A stretch of DNA of 64,000 nt from Thermococcus sp. JdFR-02 (GCA_002009975.1 MTLP01000036.1:1-64000), one strand, 5' to 3'; numbered from the stretch's first letter, positions 9,201 to 19,543 are shown. Notes: generated by a model not told the origin, from the sequence alone. Numbers and translations are program-made.

Positions 9201-10268
9201 AGGTCTGTAATAGTTCTCAACGGTACTTGGAATGCCCATTCTATCAAGAACAAGTTGATCTGTCATCACCCATTGCCAGCCGTTATTTGCCAAAATTTCC
9301 AATGTTTTGTCATTTAAAGCACTTTCAGCAGCCCAACCACCCTTTGGAGCAACGTTTCCATCACTTAAGTATTTTTTATAAAGTTCGTGAGCTTTCTTAA
9401 CATGATCATCAAAATCCTGATACCAGCCAAAGTCATTTAAAATTGGTCCAATTGGATGAGCATATGGAACAACGGTAACTTCAATGTTGCCATTTCCAAT
9501 CAAGAAATTGGCATTTCTGTGAGCCTCGAATGTATGATTAAGCAACCACATTTGGTGCTGAAGCACTGTCTTAACATCGTCTCTTGTATAACCTCCAACA
9601 TGTCTTTTGTCGTAAAGTGCTTTTAGATCTTCATGCTCCATTATATATCCATAATCAATCCAAGCTAAGTTGAAAAATACCGCTAAGTCAATATAATCCT
9701 GCTCTGTAAATTCTGAGGTAATCTTTTTCTTTCGTTCTTCTAAAGGCAGATTTCCATATTTGGCAAAGGCTTGCTGTTGTTTATTTTTAATTTCAGTATA
9801 GCGCTTCCAGAACTCTCTATATGGATTCCCATTCTTATCAGCTACTGGCTCTCCATTCCAAGGTATTGTATGATCAAAGAATCCTCCCGGAGCTTGGAGC
9901 ATAAACCATTTTTCGTCAATAGTTAGAGGCTCACCATTTGCAATTTTTTCAGTTATAATTTGGTGCATATCCTTTTTACCATTCATGTAATCTGCTAATT
10001 GTGCGATTAATGAACCAGAAAGATCAATTGTGACATGGACATCTGGATATTTGCTAGCTATATACGCCATTTTCCAGTAGTTATTTGCAGCGTGTAATCT
10101 AACCCAAGGTCTGATGTAGATGTCTTGGATTGGGTCATAGTAGTAGGGTTGATGCTGATGCCAAACAATAACCACGTTCAATGGTTTTGGAGACTCAGCC
10201 TTAGCCGGAACAGTTAGAACACTAAATAGGATCAAAAAAGTTACAAATAGGGAAAGAGTCTTTTTCAT
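6225..10268 (-). CDS. apu: Secreted GH57 amylopullulanase with duplicated module and CGP-CTERM tail
   Basis: A 1347-residue extracellular type II pullulanase cutting alpha-1,4 and alpha-1,6 bonds of starch and pullulan. There is a signal peptide (KKTLSLFVTFLILFSVLTVPAKA), then a GH57 domain beginning VVIVWHQHQPYY. The nucleophile Glu is in GGWAAESALND (about 290) and the acid/base Asp in TLDGENPWEHYP. Two copies of a roughly 245-residue module follow (about 790-1033 and 1034-1275), each opening DIEGDDHGPGTY and resembling the C-terminal glucodextranase-like binding module. Next come a Thr-rich, probably glycosylated linker and a terminal CGP motif plus hydrophobic segment plus Arg/Lys tail, the CGP-CTERM surface-anchor signal. 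The ATG at 10268 is chosen because GAGGTG precedes it by 6 bases. Confidence 0.93.
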   Translation of the reverse strand: MKKTLSLFVTFLILFSVLTVPAKAESPKPLNVVIVWHQHQPYYYDPIQDIYIRPWVRLHAANNYWKMAYIASKYPDVHVTIDLSGSLIAQLADYMNGKKDMHQIITEKIANGEPLTIDEKWFMLQAPGGFFDHTIPWNGEPVADKNGNPYREFWKRYTEIKNKQQQAFAKYGNLPLEERKKKITSEFTEQDYIDLAVFFNLAWIDYGYIMEHEDLKALYDKRHVGGYTRDDVKTVLQHQMWLLNHTFEAHRNANFLIGNGNIEVTVVPYAHPIGPILNDFGWYQDFDDHVKKAHELYKKYLSDGNVAPKGGWAAESALNDKTLEILANNGWQWVMTDQLVLDRMGIPSTVENYYRPWVAEFNGKKIYLFPRNHDLSDRVGFRYSGMNQKQAVEDFVNELLKIQKKNYDGSLVYVVTLDGENPWEHYPFDGKIFLEELYSKLSELQKQGLIRTVTPSEYIQMYGDKANKLKLQEFDRLDFTSEEKVQKLLEAGTLNELYKLVGIKEKQYWIESSWVDGTLSTWIGEPQENVGWYWLYLGRKALMENKDKMSAQEWSKAYEYLLRAEASDWFWWYGSDQFVSGEEAFDRYLKLYLYEIYKYAKVEPPSYLYGNYFPDGQPYRLREISGLGKDEKKSYSSMSTLAQSFDVYFDSEGMHFIIKGTLNEFEISIYERGKVIGNTFTLLQEKPEEFRYELFPYNKDSIGILITKHVLYKDGKAEIYEAKDYENSEKVGEATVKEIDGGVEIIIPFDYIESPEDFYFAISTIKDGELEVITTPIELKLPMEVKGVPIVDLQDIEGDDHGPGTYTYATNKVFVEDHLDLLRFRMLEQTDAYVMEFYFKELGGNPWNGPNGFSLQIIEVYLDFKDGGNSSAIKMFQDGPGSNVQLDPEHPWDIALRIAGWDYGNLIVLPNGEAKQGELQISADPTKNAIIVKIPKDYIEINEEYGLFGAILIGSQDGYGPDKWRPVAVEAEEWKGGGADVDAVIAGVQPRVYDILIPEGVKPTQEEMLKTYDAKEGKLATVKMIPLLKTGIVIKDIEGDDHGPGTYVYAKNKVFVEDHLDLLKFKMIEGDNKWTLEFYFKELGGNPWNGPNGFSLQIIEVYFDFKEGGNSSAIKMFPDGPGSNVDLDPSHPWDVALRIAGWDYGNIIVVPGQKPIQGELKISADPTRNAIIVELPKQYLEINEEYGLYGAILVGSQDGYGPDKWRPVAVEAEEWKGGGADAQAVIAGVQPRVYDILVPEGVKPTQEEMLKTYNAKEGKRAVILMIPIIEGTKPKPTPTSTETTTTKTTTTETKTTKIPTTTETTTTTEETTTPSPTETTTPPKGICGPIAILWLSLLPLLFRKRSL

Positions 10269-10278
10269 CTTCATCACC

Positions 10279-11613
10279 TCACTCCTTTAAACCACCTAAT
10301 GTCAAACCACTTCTAACATAATTTTGAGCAAGCATGAACATTATAAACACGGGCAAAGCAAAGATTAGCGCTGCTGCTGCAAAAGTGTTCCATGAAACCG
10401 CTCTTAAGTTTGCTAGCATTGTGAAAAGCCACACTGAGAGTGGGTGGTTTTCTTGGTTAAGCAATAAGTTTGCTAGGATAAGTTCAGTCCATCCTCCAAT
10501 AAATGCAAATATTGTAACCGTCGCAATTCCTGGCAGTGCCATTGGCAACAAAACATGACGAATTATTTGCAAATAGCTGGCACCATCAACGAGAGCTGCT
10601 TCATCGAAATCCGGAGAAATTGAATCTATGTATGTTTTTAGAAGCCAAGTGTTGAAAGGAACACCTCCTGCAGCATAAACTACTGGTAAGATGTAAAGAT
10701 TATTCACAAGATTTAGCTTAACGAGCATACCATACAAAGCTACTAATCCAGCAATTCCCAAACCGCCAGCTACTTGGGTAAACATTAGGTAAAAGTACAG
10801 GACATGCTCTCTTCCAAAGAACTTTAGTCTTGAAAAAGCATATGCTGCGGGTATCACAAAAGCCATTGTGAAAACCACTGTAAGAATTGCAAGGATTAGG
10901 CTTCTCTTCATGTAACCGAGAGCAGTTCCCCCAATTTTTGAAAATCTTACATAGTAAAAGTTATTGGTCTCTATCTCACCATTGTAGGCTTCAATTTTAA
11001 CCTTGTCCTTAACTGTAAAGCTTAGGTCATTAGCTTCATACTTGTTCTCACCCACTTTCTTGAACTTAGAAAGGTCTACTGGACTGTCATCTGGATTCTT
11101 AATCTCTATCACTACTTTTTTGGCTTTAATGTTAAGATTTCTGAGCGATCTCGTTGCTTCAAATTTACCGGCACTTAATTTTGCATACTCTCCCTTAACA
11201 AGTATTAACCTGTTCCTTTCCTCTCTTACATCTTCAGCTTTATAATCCAAAAGTTCCGCATTTATTAGGTTCATCTCTGTTGAATAGCTGGCATTCATCT
11301 TTACATCTTCCAAGGAAATCTTATAACGGTTCATCTCATCTTTAACAATAGCGTTCTCAACTGATAGAGAAAAGCTTTTAGTTTTTACCTTGGCTTCTTG
11401 ATGTCCAATTATAAGCTCCTTATAATTTTCTGCACTAATTTTGTCTGGGATTAAGTCAATTTCAGTAGTTGCAAGAGCGCCAGATGGCTTTATTGAAACT
11501 GTGAACATGTAATAAACTGGGAAGAGGATTATACCCATAACGACTATAGCAAGCAGTGTTATGAGGATGCTTTTAATAAGCTCATCTTTTCTCTTAGGAA
11601 GTTCAAACTTCAT
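10279..11613 (-). CDS. malG: Malto-oligosaccharide ABC transporter permease MalG with large external insert
   Basis: A 444-residue CUT1 permease. The EAA loop that docks MalK is EAALVDGASYLQIIRHVLLP near residue 335. Between the first membrane helix (about 17-38) and the next (about 235) is a hydrophilic insert of about 190 residues, mostly predicted beta strands, which should face outside. Ordinary MalG proteins are about 280-300 residues. The start overlaps the malF stop by 4 bases (ATGA) and follows GGAGGG, indicating translational coupling. It works with MalF, MalE and MalK. Confidence 0.92.
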   Translation of the reverse strand: MKFELPKRKDELIKSILITLLAIVVMGIILFPVYYMFTVSIKPSGALATTEIDLIPDKISAENYKELIIGHQEAKVKTKSFSLSVENAIVKDEMNRYKISLEDVKMNASYSTEMNLINAELLDYKAEDVREERNRLILVKGEYAKLSAGKFEATRSLRNLNIKAKKVVIEIKNPDDSPVDLSKFKKVGENKYEANDLSFTVKDKVKIEAYNGEIETNNFYYVRFSKIGGTALGYMKRSLILAILTVVFTMAFVIPAAYAFSRLKFFGREHVLYFYLMFTQVAGGLGIAGLVALYGMLVKLNLVNNLYILPVVYAAGGVPFNTWLLKTYIDSISPDFDEAALVDGASYLQIIRHVLLPMALPGIATVTIFAFIGGWTELILANLLLNQENHPLSVWLFTMLANLRAVSWNTFAAAALIFALPVFIMFMLAQNYVRSGLTLGGLKE

Positions 11614-12506
11614 TTTGTAGCACCCTCCTGTATCTTGGTTATCCTCATATTAACGTACATGAAAATGGCAAGCACCATTGTTGCAATTACCAATACAGCA
11701 GCTGCTCTTCCATAGTGCGGTATCGAAGAACCAAAGGCTTTTCTATATCCATAAAGGAGCAAGAATCTATCTTCAAACAGACCAGAGTTGTAGATGAATG
11801 GAACTAGGAAATATTGGAAGCTTGCTGCTGAAGTTAATATTGTAGCAAAAGCTATTGGTTTGCTAACTAAGGGAATGACGACTTTAAAGAGCCTTTGCCA
11901 ATAGGTAGCCCCATCTACAATAGCCGCCTCTATTAGTGTATCTGGAACTGATTGTAAAGCCGATATTATTACAGTCATCATAAAAGGATAAGCAAGCCAA
12001 GCTTCTATCACGTTCAGGGCTAAGAAGCCCCAAAACTTATCTGTAGTCCAATTTGGAGCGCCTAAAATCCCAAAATTCTTCAAAATTATGTTTATGGGAC
12101 CAACAACAGGATCGAACATAAAACGCCAAACCATCACCGAAAACAGCAAAGGCAGAGCCCACGGGATTATAAGTAAAGACCTATAAAGCAGTTTTCCTTT
12201 TACATACCTAGAGTTATAGAGAATAGCTAAGAATAATCCCACTAAAACTTTTAAAGTCACACTTGTCGCAACAAAAACCCACGTCCATACAAAAGCATTT
12301 CTAAAACCAGAATCACTTAAAGCCCAGTTAAAGTTCTCCAAACCAATAAAATTTAGCTGTTTAGTTGATTCGATGGGAAAGTTACCCAATTGAGCATTTG
12401 TAAATGCTAAGTAAATAGAATACACTATCGGATACAGGTTAAAGAACAAAAAAGCTGCTATTCCAGGTAGTATTAGGAGCATAGCAACAGTAGTCCTTTT
12501 TCTCAT
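11610..12506 (-). CDS. malF: Malto-oligosaccharide ABC transporter permease MalF
   Basis: A 298-residue CUT1 permease with six expected membrane helices and the EAA loop EAAIVDGATYWQRLFKVVIP near residue 195. It is short compared with enterobacterial MalF and lacks its long periplasmic P2 loop; here the extra external domain is in MalG instead. The ATG follows a strong GGAGGTGAG. It lies between malE (53-base gap upstream) and malG (4-base overlap), so it is one operon. Confidence 0.93.
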   Translation of the reverse strand: MRKRTTVAMLLILPGIAAFLFFNLYPIVYSIYLAFTNAQLGNFPIESTKQLNFIGLENFNWALSDSGFRNAFVWTWVFVATSVTLKVLVGLFLAILYNSRYVKGKLLYRSLLIIPWALPLLFSVMVWRFMFDPVVGPINIILKNFGILGAPNWTTDKFWGFLALNVIEAWLAYPFMMTVIISALQSVPDTLIEAAIVDGATYWQRLFKVVIPLVSKPIAFATILTSAASFQYFLVPFIYNSGLFEDRFLLLYGYRKAFGSSIPHYGRAAAVLVIATMVLAIFMYVNMRITKIQEGATK

Positions 12507-12559
12507 TCTCTCACCTCCAAATTAAAAGGAAATTAAAAAAGGTTAGAAAAGAAAAAGCT

Positions 12560-13957
<1,398 letters not shown>

Positions 13958-14031
13958 TCATGTTTAGATATATAAAGATGAACAAAACTATGCATCAGTG
14001 AAACAGAATAAGAAAAGAAACAAAAGAGCAT

Positions 14032-16251
14032 CTAACGATTGGCTTCAACTGAAACTTCCCCTATTCCGCTTGAAGGTGTTAGATATGCGTGGTTGCTTCC
14101 CACTTCCCAGATTCCAGTGCCTCCTAGTGGAGCTTTTAAGAATTTAAACTCTATGTAAGTATCCGCTGGGACACTTGCTACAACAAACCAATCAGGCCAT
14201 GCTGGACACAGCATCGGTCCAACAGCTTTTATTGTTTCTGGGCTCCAATAGCTCAACTCTGGAACACTGCCCGTTAGCCATAAAAATTCTCCAACTTGGG
14301 TTTCTAAATTTGTGCCTTGAGTATTCCTAACTTCAAAAATAACGGGGATTTGCTTGTTTGTTAGATATTCGAAGGCTATTCCATTTGATGTAGCTCCATC
14401 AGCCCTTTCAATTATAACATTAACATGATTTTCGTTTAGTTGAGTAGTTATTCCTAAAGGGACTATGAACTCTACACTCTTATCGCTCCAATATGTAACC
14501 TCTGCAGTCCAGTAATCTTGTCCATTTGTTATCAAAACCCTTCCTTGAGTGTCTCCAAACCCTTCTCCGCTAACTGTAACGGTATTTCCAGCCCTTCCCA
14601 TAACTGGATCAATGGCTCCTACCCAAGGACCACTTGGCGTTGCTTTGTATTGCCATACCGAGACTGAACCTGCAGGTAACTCTACAGAGAATGTGCCAGA
14701 TGAAACTGTTATCCCAACTCCATTCAAAAGCCCTCCAAGGTAGTCGTTGTAACTTCCATCTGGTAGCGATGTATAAACGTTAGAGACTACATATGGAGAA
14801 TTTAAATTGCGATTTATTGCTACTAGAACAACGTTATCAAAGAACTTTCTTTCAAAGATGTAAACGTCGTCGCTTACATATCTTGTTGTAGTTAATCCAT
14901 AAGCTAAAGCAGGATTGTAGCGTCTTAGACCTGAAAGAGAACTAATTAGTTTAAAAGCGGTCGTTGTTGTGTCCCAGGTTTCCATCATTGGTCTATTATA
15001 TGGATCACCTCCAACTTGACCAAAGTCATTTACAGTGTCATTGTGAAGATATTGTTCATCACCGTAATAGATTATTGGAATTCCTGGAGCAGTTAGAACA
15101 AAAGCAAGAGCTTGATGAAATCTTGTTAAGTCATTTCTTAAGGACAAAAATCTTGGAACATCATGGCTGTCTATGAATATGGTTAACTTATTTTGCCACA
15201 TAAAATCAGTTGTGTATTTATTAACAGCACTTTCCAGGTCCCACATAGTCTTTGTATCATAAGCAAAAACATCGACAAGAACCTGCTGGAGTGGGATGTT
15301 AATAAGGCTTATCCCCGTATAGTTTGCAAACTTGACCATATCCCAGTACATCTCATCATTGAAGCCCTGATACCACTCCCCAAACATGAACACATTTTTA
15401 TTTGCGTATACATAGTCTGCATAAGTTTTGAGCCATCCGGGCTCTAAGTGCTTAACTGCATCTATTCTTATTCCTCCAATTCCAGCATTTAAATAGGGCA
15501 ACGTTGACTCTTTAAGATAATTGTCTACCCATGGATTAAGTTGGTTGAAATCAGCCAAATTAAAGAGATTCTTATACCTAACCTCCCATCTATCGTCCCA
15601 ATTTGTTATTCCTCCATTGTGGTTGTATATATAGGCTAAGCTCTTTGTTATTGGGTGAACAGTTGCATAATTTGCATCTGTCGGATAATCAATGACAAAT
15701 GTACCATTGTCGTATAAAGCACCGTACTCACCTGCATCATTAGGATTGCTGTGATTTGGGACGAAGTCAATTATAACTGTGATGTTGTAATTAGCAGCTT
15801 CTTGAGCAAGTTTATAGAATATCGCCCAAGTTCCAAAATGTTCTTCTATGACTTTAAAGTCCTTGGGCCAGTATCCATGATAGCCTGCCTCTGGACCACT
15901 TCCACTATCAATCGCAACATCTATGTTATCAAAAACTGGAGAAATCCATATTGCACTTACCCCAAGTTCATATAAGTAAGGCAACTTTGCTATGATACCC
16001 TCTAAATCACCGCCCCAATAAAGCTTCCAGTTCTCCTTGTTTGGATCATACAATCCTGGACTTTTTAATGGATCATTGTTTGAGGTGTTCCCATCGTAAA
16101 ATCTATCCACAACTATTTGGTAGATAACCCATGTTTGAGGATCTCCTGTTGGATATGAGGGACTGACCCCTGCCGCTACTATTGAAATTTGCCCACTAAA
16201 CCCCAAAAAGAGAAGCAATACAACAAGTATACCAATCTTCCTATTTCTCAC
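14032..16251 (-). CDS. cgt: Extracellular cyclomaltodextrin glucanotransferase (CGTase, GH13)
   Basis: A 739-residue secreted CGTase with the full A/B-C-D-E layout. The signal is IGILVVLLLFLGFSGQ onward. GH13 motifs are VDRFYDG, FVPNHSN (region I), GGIRIDAVKH (nucleophile Asp), FMFGEWYQG (acid/base Glu) and FIDSHDVPRF (transition-state Asp). A TIG/IPT domain D starts around PWVGAIDPVMGRAGNTVTVS, and a CBM20-like starch-binding domain runs from about residue 630, starting IPVIFEVRN, to the end. It converts starch to cyclodextrins and linear dextrins. The GTG at 16251 follows GGAGGGG; the longer ATG reading lacks a signal at its very start. Between malE and the cyclodextrinase it makes a complete cyclodextrin pathway. 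Confidence 0.9.
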   Translation of the reverse strand: MRNRKIGILVVLLLFLGFSGQISIVAAGVSPSYPTGDPQTWVIYQIVVDRFYDGNTSNNDPLKSPGLYDPNKENWKLYWGGDLEGIIAKLPYLYELGVSAIWISPVFDNIDVAIDSGSGPEAGYHGYWPKDFKVIEEHFGTWAIFYKLAQEAANYNITVIIDFVPNHSNPNDAGEYGALYDNGTFVIDYPTDANYATVHPITKSLAYIYNHNGGITNWDDRWEVRYKNLFNLADFNQLNPWVDNYLKESTLPYLNAGIGGIRIDAVKHLEPGWLKTYADYVYANKNVFMFGEWYQGFNDEMYWDMVKFANYTGISLINIPLQQVLVDVFAYDTKTMWDLESAVNKYTTDFMWQNKLTIFIDSHDVPRFLSLRNDLTRFHQALAFVLTAPGIPIIYYGDEQYLHNDTVNDFGQVGGDPYNRPMMETWDTTTTAFKLISSLSGLRRYNPALAYGLTTTRYVSDDVYIFERKFFDNVVLVAINRNLNSPYVVSNVYTSLPDGSYNDYLGGLLNGVGITVSSGTFSVELPAGSVSVWQYKATPSGPWVGAIDPVMGRAGNTVTVSGEGFGDTQGRVLITNGQDYWTAEVTYWSDKSVEFIVPLGITTQLNENHVNVIIERADGATSNGIAFEYLTNKQIPVIFEVRNTQGTNLETQVGEFLWLTGSVPELSYWSPETIKAVGPMLCPAWPDWFVVASVPADTYIEFKFLKAPLGGTGIWEVGSNHAYLTPSSGIGEVSVEANR

Positions 16252-16271
16252 TTCATGCCCCTCCAAAAATG

Positions 16272-16306
16272 TATCACTAATAATGATATACACAAAAATA
16301 TATAAA
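16272..16306 (-). promoter_or_regulatory. CGTase promoter with TGM operator
   Basis: Bases 16272-16288 read TATCACTAATAATGATA, one mismatch from the TGM. Directly upstream on the minus strand, at about 16297-16306, is a TTTATATATT TATA box. The operator thus covers the predicted transcription start of cgt, which begins at 16251, an arrangement expected for TrmBL1 repression. Confidence 0.72.
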
Positions 16307-16411
16307 CTTTACTAACTTGTTCACTATTGTATAACTATGTGTAGTTAAGCACAAAAAATATACAATGATCATCATGAGACTTAACAAAAAGTTTCAAGAA
16401 AGAATAGAAAC

Positions 16412-18427
16412 CTACATTTCTTTAACAATAATACTAGAAAATGCCCCTAATTGGTTATTCACTTTGTTGAATAACCCACTTTGGAATAGTATTTCAAAAG
16501 AGGATGGTAAACTCAAATGCTTTTCTTTTTTTGAATAGTTGATTGCTATCAAGATGGTCTCATCATTTAACGCTCTTTTATAAACCAATAATCCATCTTT
16601 GAATTTAACTGGTTTAAAAATACCCCTTTGTAAAGCTTTGTTATTCCTTCTTAGCCTAATCAACCTTCTTGTAAACTCTAAAAGCTCTCTATCCCATTTC
16701 TCCGCTTCCCAAATCATTGGTTCCCGTTGCTCTTCCCTATCCTTCTTTATTCCCCTAATCCCAATCTCATCACCGTAGAAAATTGATGGAACTCCTTTGT
16801 AAGTAAAGAGAAAAACTAAAGCGCATTTGTATTTTTGCTTATCTTCAACCAAGCTTAAAAATCTACTAACGTCATGGTTATCCAGAAAATTGTACATTAA
16901 ATACTCGTTTGGTCCGTAGTAAACGCTCAAAAGCTCAAGCCAGTTTAAGAACTCTTCAGAAGTCATTTCTTGATATACAAAGAATCTCAAAAGAGCTTCA
17001 TACAGAGGATAGTTCATTATCCCATGGAACTTGTCAAAAATCCACAGACGAGCATCATCCATAACTTCCCCTATTAGATAAACATTTTCTGGCAAATTTT
17101 CTCTAAATTCCTTCCAAACCCTTGGAGGAACACCATGAGCAACGTCTAAACGCCAACCATTGGTTTTATACCTCTGCACCCAATAAAGACCAACATTTTT
17201 TATAAACTCTACAACCTTTGGATTGTCATGATTCAATCTTGGCATTACCCACACTCCAAAAAAGCTCTCATAATTTTTCTTTAGTTCTCTAAGTTTCCTT
17301 GACTTTTCAAGCCAGGGTAGATTTGAGTAAAGCACCTTTTTGAATTCTTCATTAATAACTGGAAATCTAATTATGCGATACCAATCCTTGTAAGCTGAGG
17401 ATTCATTATTTTGAACAATATCCTGAAAATATGGATGGAAAAAGCTTGTATGATGAAAAACCCCATCTAAAATTACCTTTATTCCTCTTTTTCTGCTCTC
17501 GTCCATAAACTTTTCAAAAGCCTCATTTCCGCCATATTTTAAGTCTACATTATAGTAATCCTCAACATCGTAGGAGTGATATGTCTTTGAAGGGAAAATT
17601 GGGGTTAAATAAATGGCATTAATTCCCAACTTTTCCAGATAGTCCAACTTGTTTGTTAGTCCCACTAAATCGCCACCATAGTGAGCTAAACGCCAGTCAT
17701 GAAGCTCCCTAATATCGTTAGGATCATATCTTATATCTCCATTTGCAAATCTATCTGGCATTATTTGATAAAAAACACTCTCATAAACCCATTCTGGAGC
17801 ATTATCTTTTCTCTTTGAAAAATCAACATTAAAGCTTCCATACTTAACCTTCTCCTTTCCTTTAATTACCTCAAAAGAGTAGCTGAGTTCACCGATATAA
17901 GGTAGGATTACCTCGTAATAATCAAAAACCTCATCGCTGGCTTTTTTATTCATTCTTAGCTTATCTTTTTTCGTAATTATGTAAACAGAATCAACGTTGT
18001 TCTTTAGGGTTCTGAACCTAATGAAAATCCAATCTTGAAAAGGATAAGCATATGTCAGGGCAGGATAATGATATAAAGCCTCTTTGCATATTCCTTTGCA
18101 GTTATTTGGTTCAAAAGAGAGCGCTTTACAAACGCTTACAGTATTTTTGAACTTATACGCTTTTCTTTCGTATTGAACTCTTTCTGGGTTTTCTTTGTCA
18201 AAGATCAAAACGCCGTTTACAGCAAACCCATAGTACCAGATACCCTCTGGAAGCTCTATCTCCCCTTTCCATTTGTCATTAATCTTTCTCATTCTAAAGC
18301 TACCCTCATTAAATGCATTAAAGCTTCCTGCAAGATAAACATAATCTGCCTCCCCTCTATAGGTGAACTCTATTTTAGCAACTCTCCCAAGATAGTCATC
18401 ATCACGAAAGCTGAGTATTTTATACAT
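16412..18427 (-). CDS. Intracellular cyclomaltodextrinase / neopullulanase-type GH13
   Basis: A 671-residue GH13 enzyme with no signal peptide. An N-terminal AMPK-type glycogen-binding module (YLAGSFNAFNEGSFRM ... GIWYYGFAVNG, residues 30-80) is followed by a CBM34-like beta domain. The catalytic barrel shows DGVFHHT, GWRLDVAHGVP, YLIGEVMDDARLW and NFLDNHDVSRFL, so all three catalytic acids are present. Pyrococcus and Thermococcus relatives at this locus hydrolyse cyclodextrins and maltodextrins in the cytoplasm. The ATG at 18427 follows GGTGG. It would act on products imported by MalEFGK. Confidence 0.88.
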   Translation of the reverse strand: MYKILSFRDDDYLGRVAKIEFTYRGEADYVYLAGSFNAFNEGSFRMRKINDKWKGEIELPEGIWYYGFAVNGVLIFDKENPERVQYERKAYKFKNTVSVCKALSFEPNNCKGICKEALYHYPALTYAYPFQDWIFIRFRTLKNNVDSVYIITKKDKLRMNKKASDEVFDYYEVILPYIGELSYSFEVIKGKEKVKYGSFNVDFSKRKDNAPEWVYESVFYQIMPDRFANGDIRYDPNDIRELHDWRLAHYGGDLVGLTNKLDYLEKLGINAIYLTPIFPSKTYHSYDVEDYYNVDLKYGGNEAFEKFMDESRKRGIKVILDGVFHHTSFFHPYFQDIVQNNESSAYKDWYRIIRFPVINEEFKKVLYSNLPWLEKSRKLRELKKNYESFFGVWVMPRLNHDNPKVVEFIKNVGLYWVQRYKTNGWRLDVAHGVPPRVWKEFRENLPENVYLIGEVMDDARLWIFDKFHGIMNYPLYEALLRFFVYQEMTSEEFLNWLELLSVYYGPNEYLMYNFLDNHDVSRFLSLVEDKQKYKCALVFLFTYKGVPSIFYGDEIGIRGIKKDREEQREPMIWEAEKWDRELLEFTRRLIRLRRNNKALQRGIFKPVKFKDGLLVYKRALNDETILIAINYSKKEKHLSLPSSFEILFQSGLFNKVNNQLGAFSSIIVKEM

Positions 18428-18444
18428 TATGACCACCCAAAGTG

Positions 18445-18480
18445 TTTATATATCACTTTTGATGATGCAACTATATGTAG
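18445..18480. promoter_or_regulatory. Divergent cyclodextrinase/trmBL1 promoter with TGM-like site
   Basis: On the plus strand TTTATATAT (18445-18453) is the TATA box for trmBL1. TATCACTTTTGATGATG (18451-18467) is a TGM with two mismatches in its right arm. On the minus strand a CATATAG-type TATA at about 18471-18478 would serve the cyclodextrinase. The operator lies between TATA and start for both genes, suggesting joint control, including TrmBL1 autoregulation. Confidence 0.6.
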
Positions 18481-18511
18481 TGAAGATATTTAACGTTTTG
18501 GAGGGGGTACA

Positions 18512-19537
18512 ATGAATGAGGAAGAGATAATTGAAAAGCTACAAAAATTTGGATTAACTAAGTATGAGAGCTTAGCATATATCAGCCTCCTAAAACTTGG
18601 TCCGAGCAGAGCAACAGATATCACAAAAGAAAGCGGAATTCCTCACACAAGAGTTTACGATGTTTTAAGCTCTCTTCACAGGAAAGGTTTTGTTGATATA
18701 ATGCATGGAACTCCAAGACTTTACAAACCAGTGAGTCCAGAAATTGTGCTCGAAAAATTAAAAGAAGATGTGATACGCGATATAAAGTCTCTGAGAGAGG
18801 CTTTCTTAGAATTGTATAAATCAGTTCACGGAGAAGAGCTACCAGAGATTTGGACAATCCATGGATTTGAGAACACCCTTGAAAGAGCAGAGTACATAAT
18901 AAGAACTGCAAGGCATGAAGTTTTAATAAACACACCTATAGAGTTTTTAAATCTGCTTAAAGAGGAAATTAAAAAGAGAAAAGACGTCTTGTTTGTGATA
19001 ATTAGCAATTTCGAAGATATCCCAGAGTGGCTGAAGAAGGAGAACATTATTTTAGCAAGAAGCGGCGGAGCACCTTGGTTAATGGCATCTTGGATCATTG
19101 GGGATATTGATTACGCTCTATTCTTTGGGGCATTGCCAAAAGATAAGAGAAAGGAAAAGTTTTACTCCTTCTGGGCAAAATCAGCAAAGCTAATTCAAAA
19201 CTACATGCATTGGTTCTACACAATGTACTTAGACAACAGTGAAATAGTAAAGCCACTTGAATATGAAAAATTGGGTAAACCCCTAGCTTTAGTTAACATT
19301 AGAACGCTAATAACAGTCTTGAAGTTTTTGGAGCTTCCAAAGCCAATAGAGGTTACTGGAAGATTAGTAGAGACAAAGAAGGAGATATCCATAGCAGGAG
19401 ATGTAATAAATTATGAATACACTCCTCTAACTGCCAGCATCATTGTAAAGGATAAAAAAGGTAAAGAATGGAGTGTTGGTGGCTTAGGAAGTTACTTTGA
19501 AGACATTGAAGGAGAAACATTCATATTGTTGAGGTGA
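18512..19537 (+). CDS. trmBL1: TrmB-family sugar-sensing regulator TrmBL1 (Tgr)
   Basis: A 341-residue TrmB-type regulator. The N-terminal winged helix contains LQKFGLTKYESLAYISLLKL, then ATDITKESGIPHTRVYDVLSSLHRKGFV as recognition region (residues 30-60). A coiled coil follows, and then a C-terminal sugar-binding half with RSGGAPWLMASW. Its position next to the mal cluster and glycogen synthase matches Tgr of T. kodakarensis. The family represses sugar-uptake and glycolytic genes and activates gluconeogenic ones through the TGM; maltotriose or maltose releases it. The ATG follows GGAGGGGG. The stop is 7 bases before glgA, so the two are co-transcribed. Confidence 0.87.
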   Translation: MNEEEIIEKLQKFGLTKYESLAYISLLKLGPSRATDITKESGIPHTRVYDVLSSLHRKGFVDIMHGTPRLYKPVSPEIVLEKLKEDVIRDIKSLREAFLELYKSVHGEELPEIWTIHGFENTLERAEYIIRTARHEVLINTPIEFLNLLKEEIKKRKDVLFVIISNFEDIPEWLKKENIILARSGGAPWLMASWIIGDIDYALFFGALPKDKRKEKFYSFWAKSAKLIQNYMHWFYTMYLDNSEIVKPLEYEKLGKPLALVNIRTLITVLKFLELPKPIEVTGRLVETKKEISIAGDVINYEYTPLTASIIVKDKKGKEWSVGGLGSYFEDIEGETFILLR

Positions 19538-19543
19538 TTATTG

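Noticed and set aside
16340-16380. TGATCATCATGA near the cyclodextrinase 3' end as a C box
   Set aside because: No D boxes on either strand at suitable distance.
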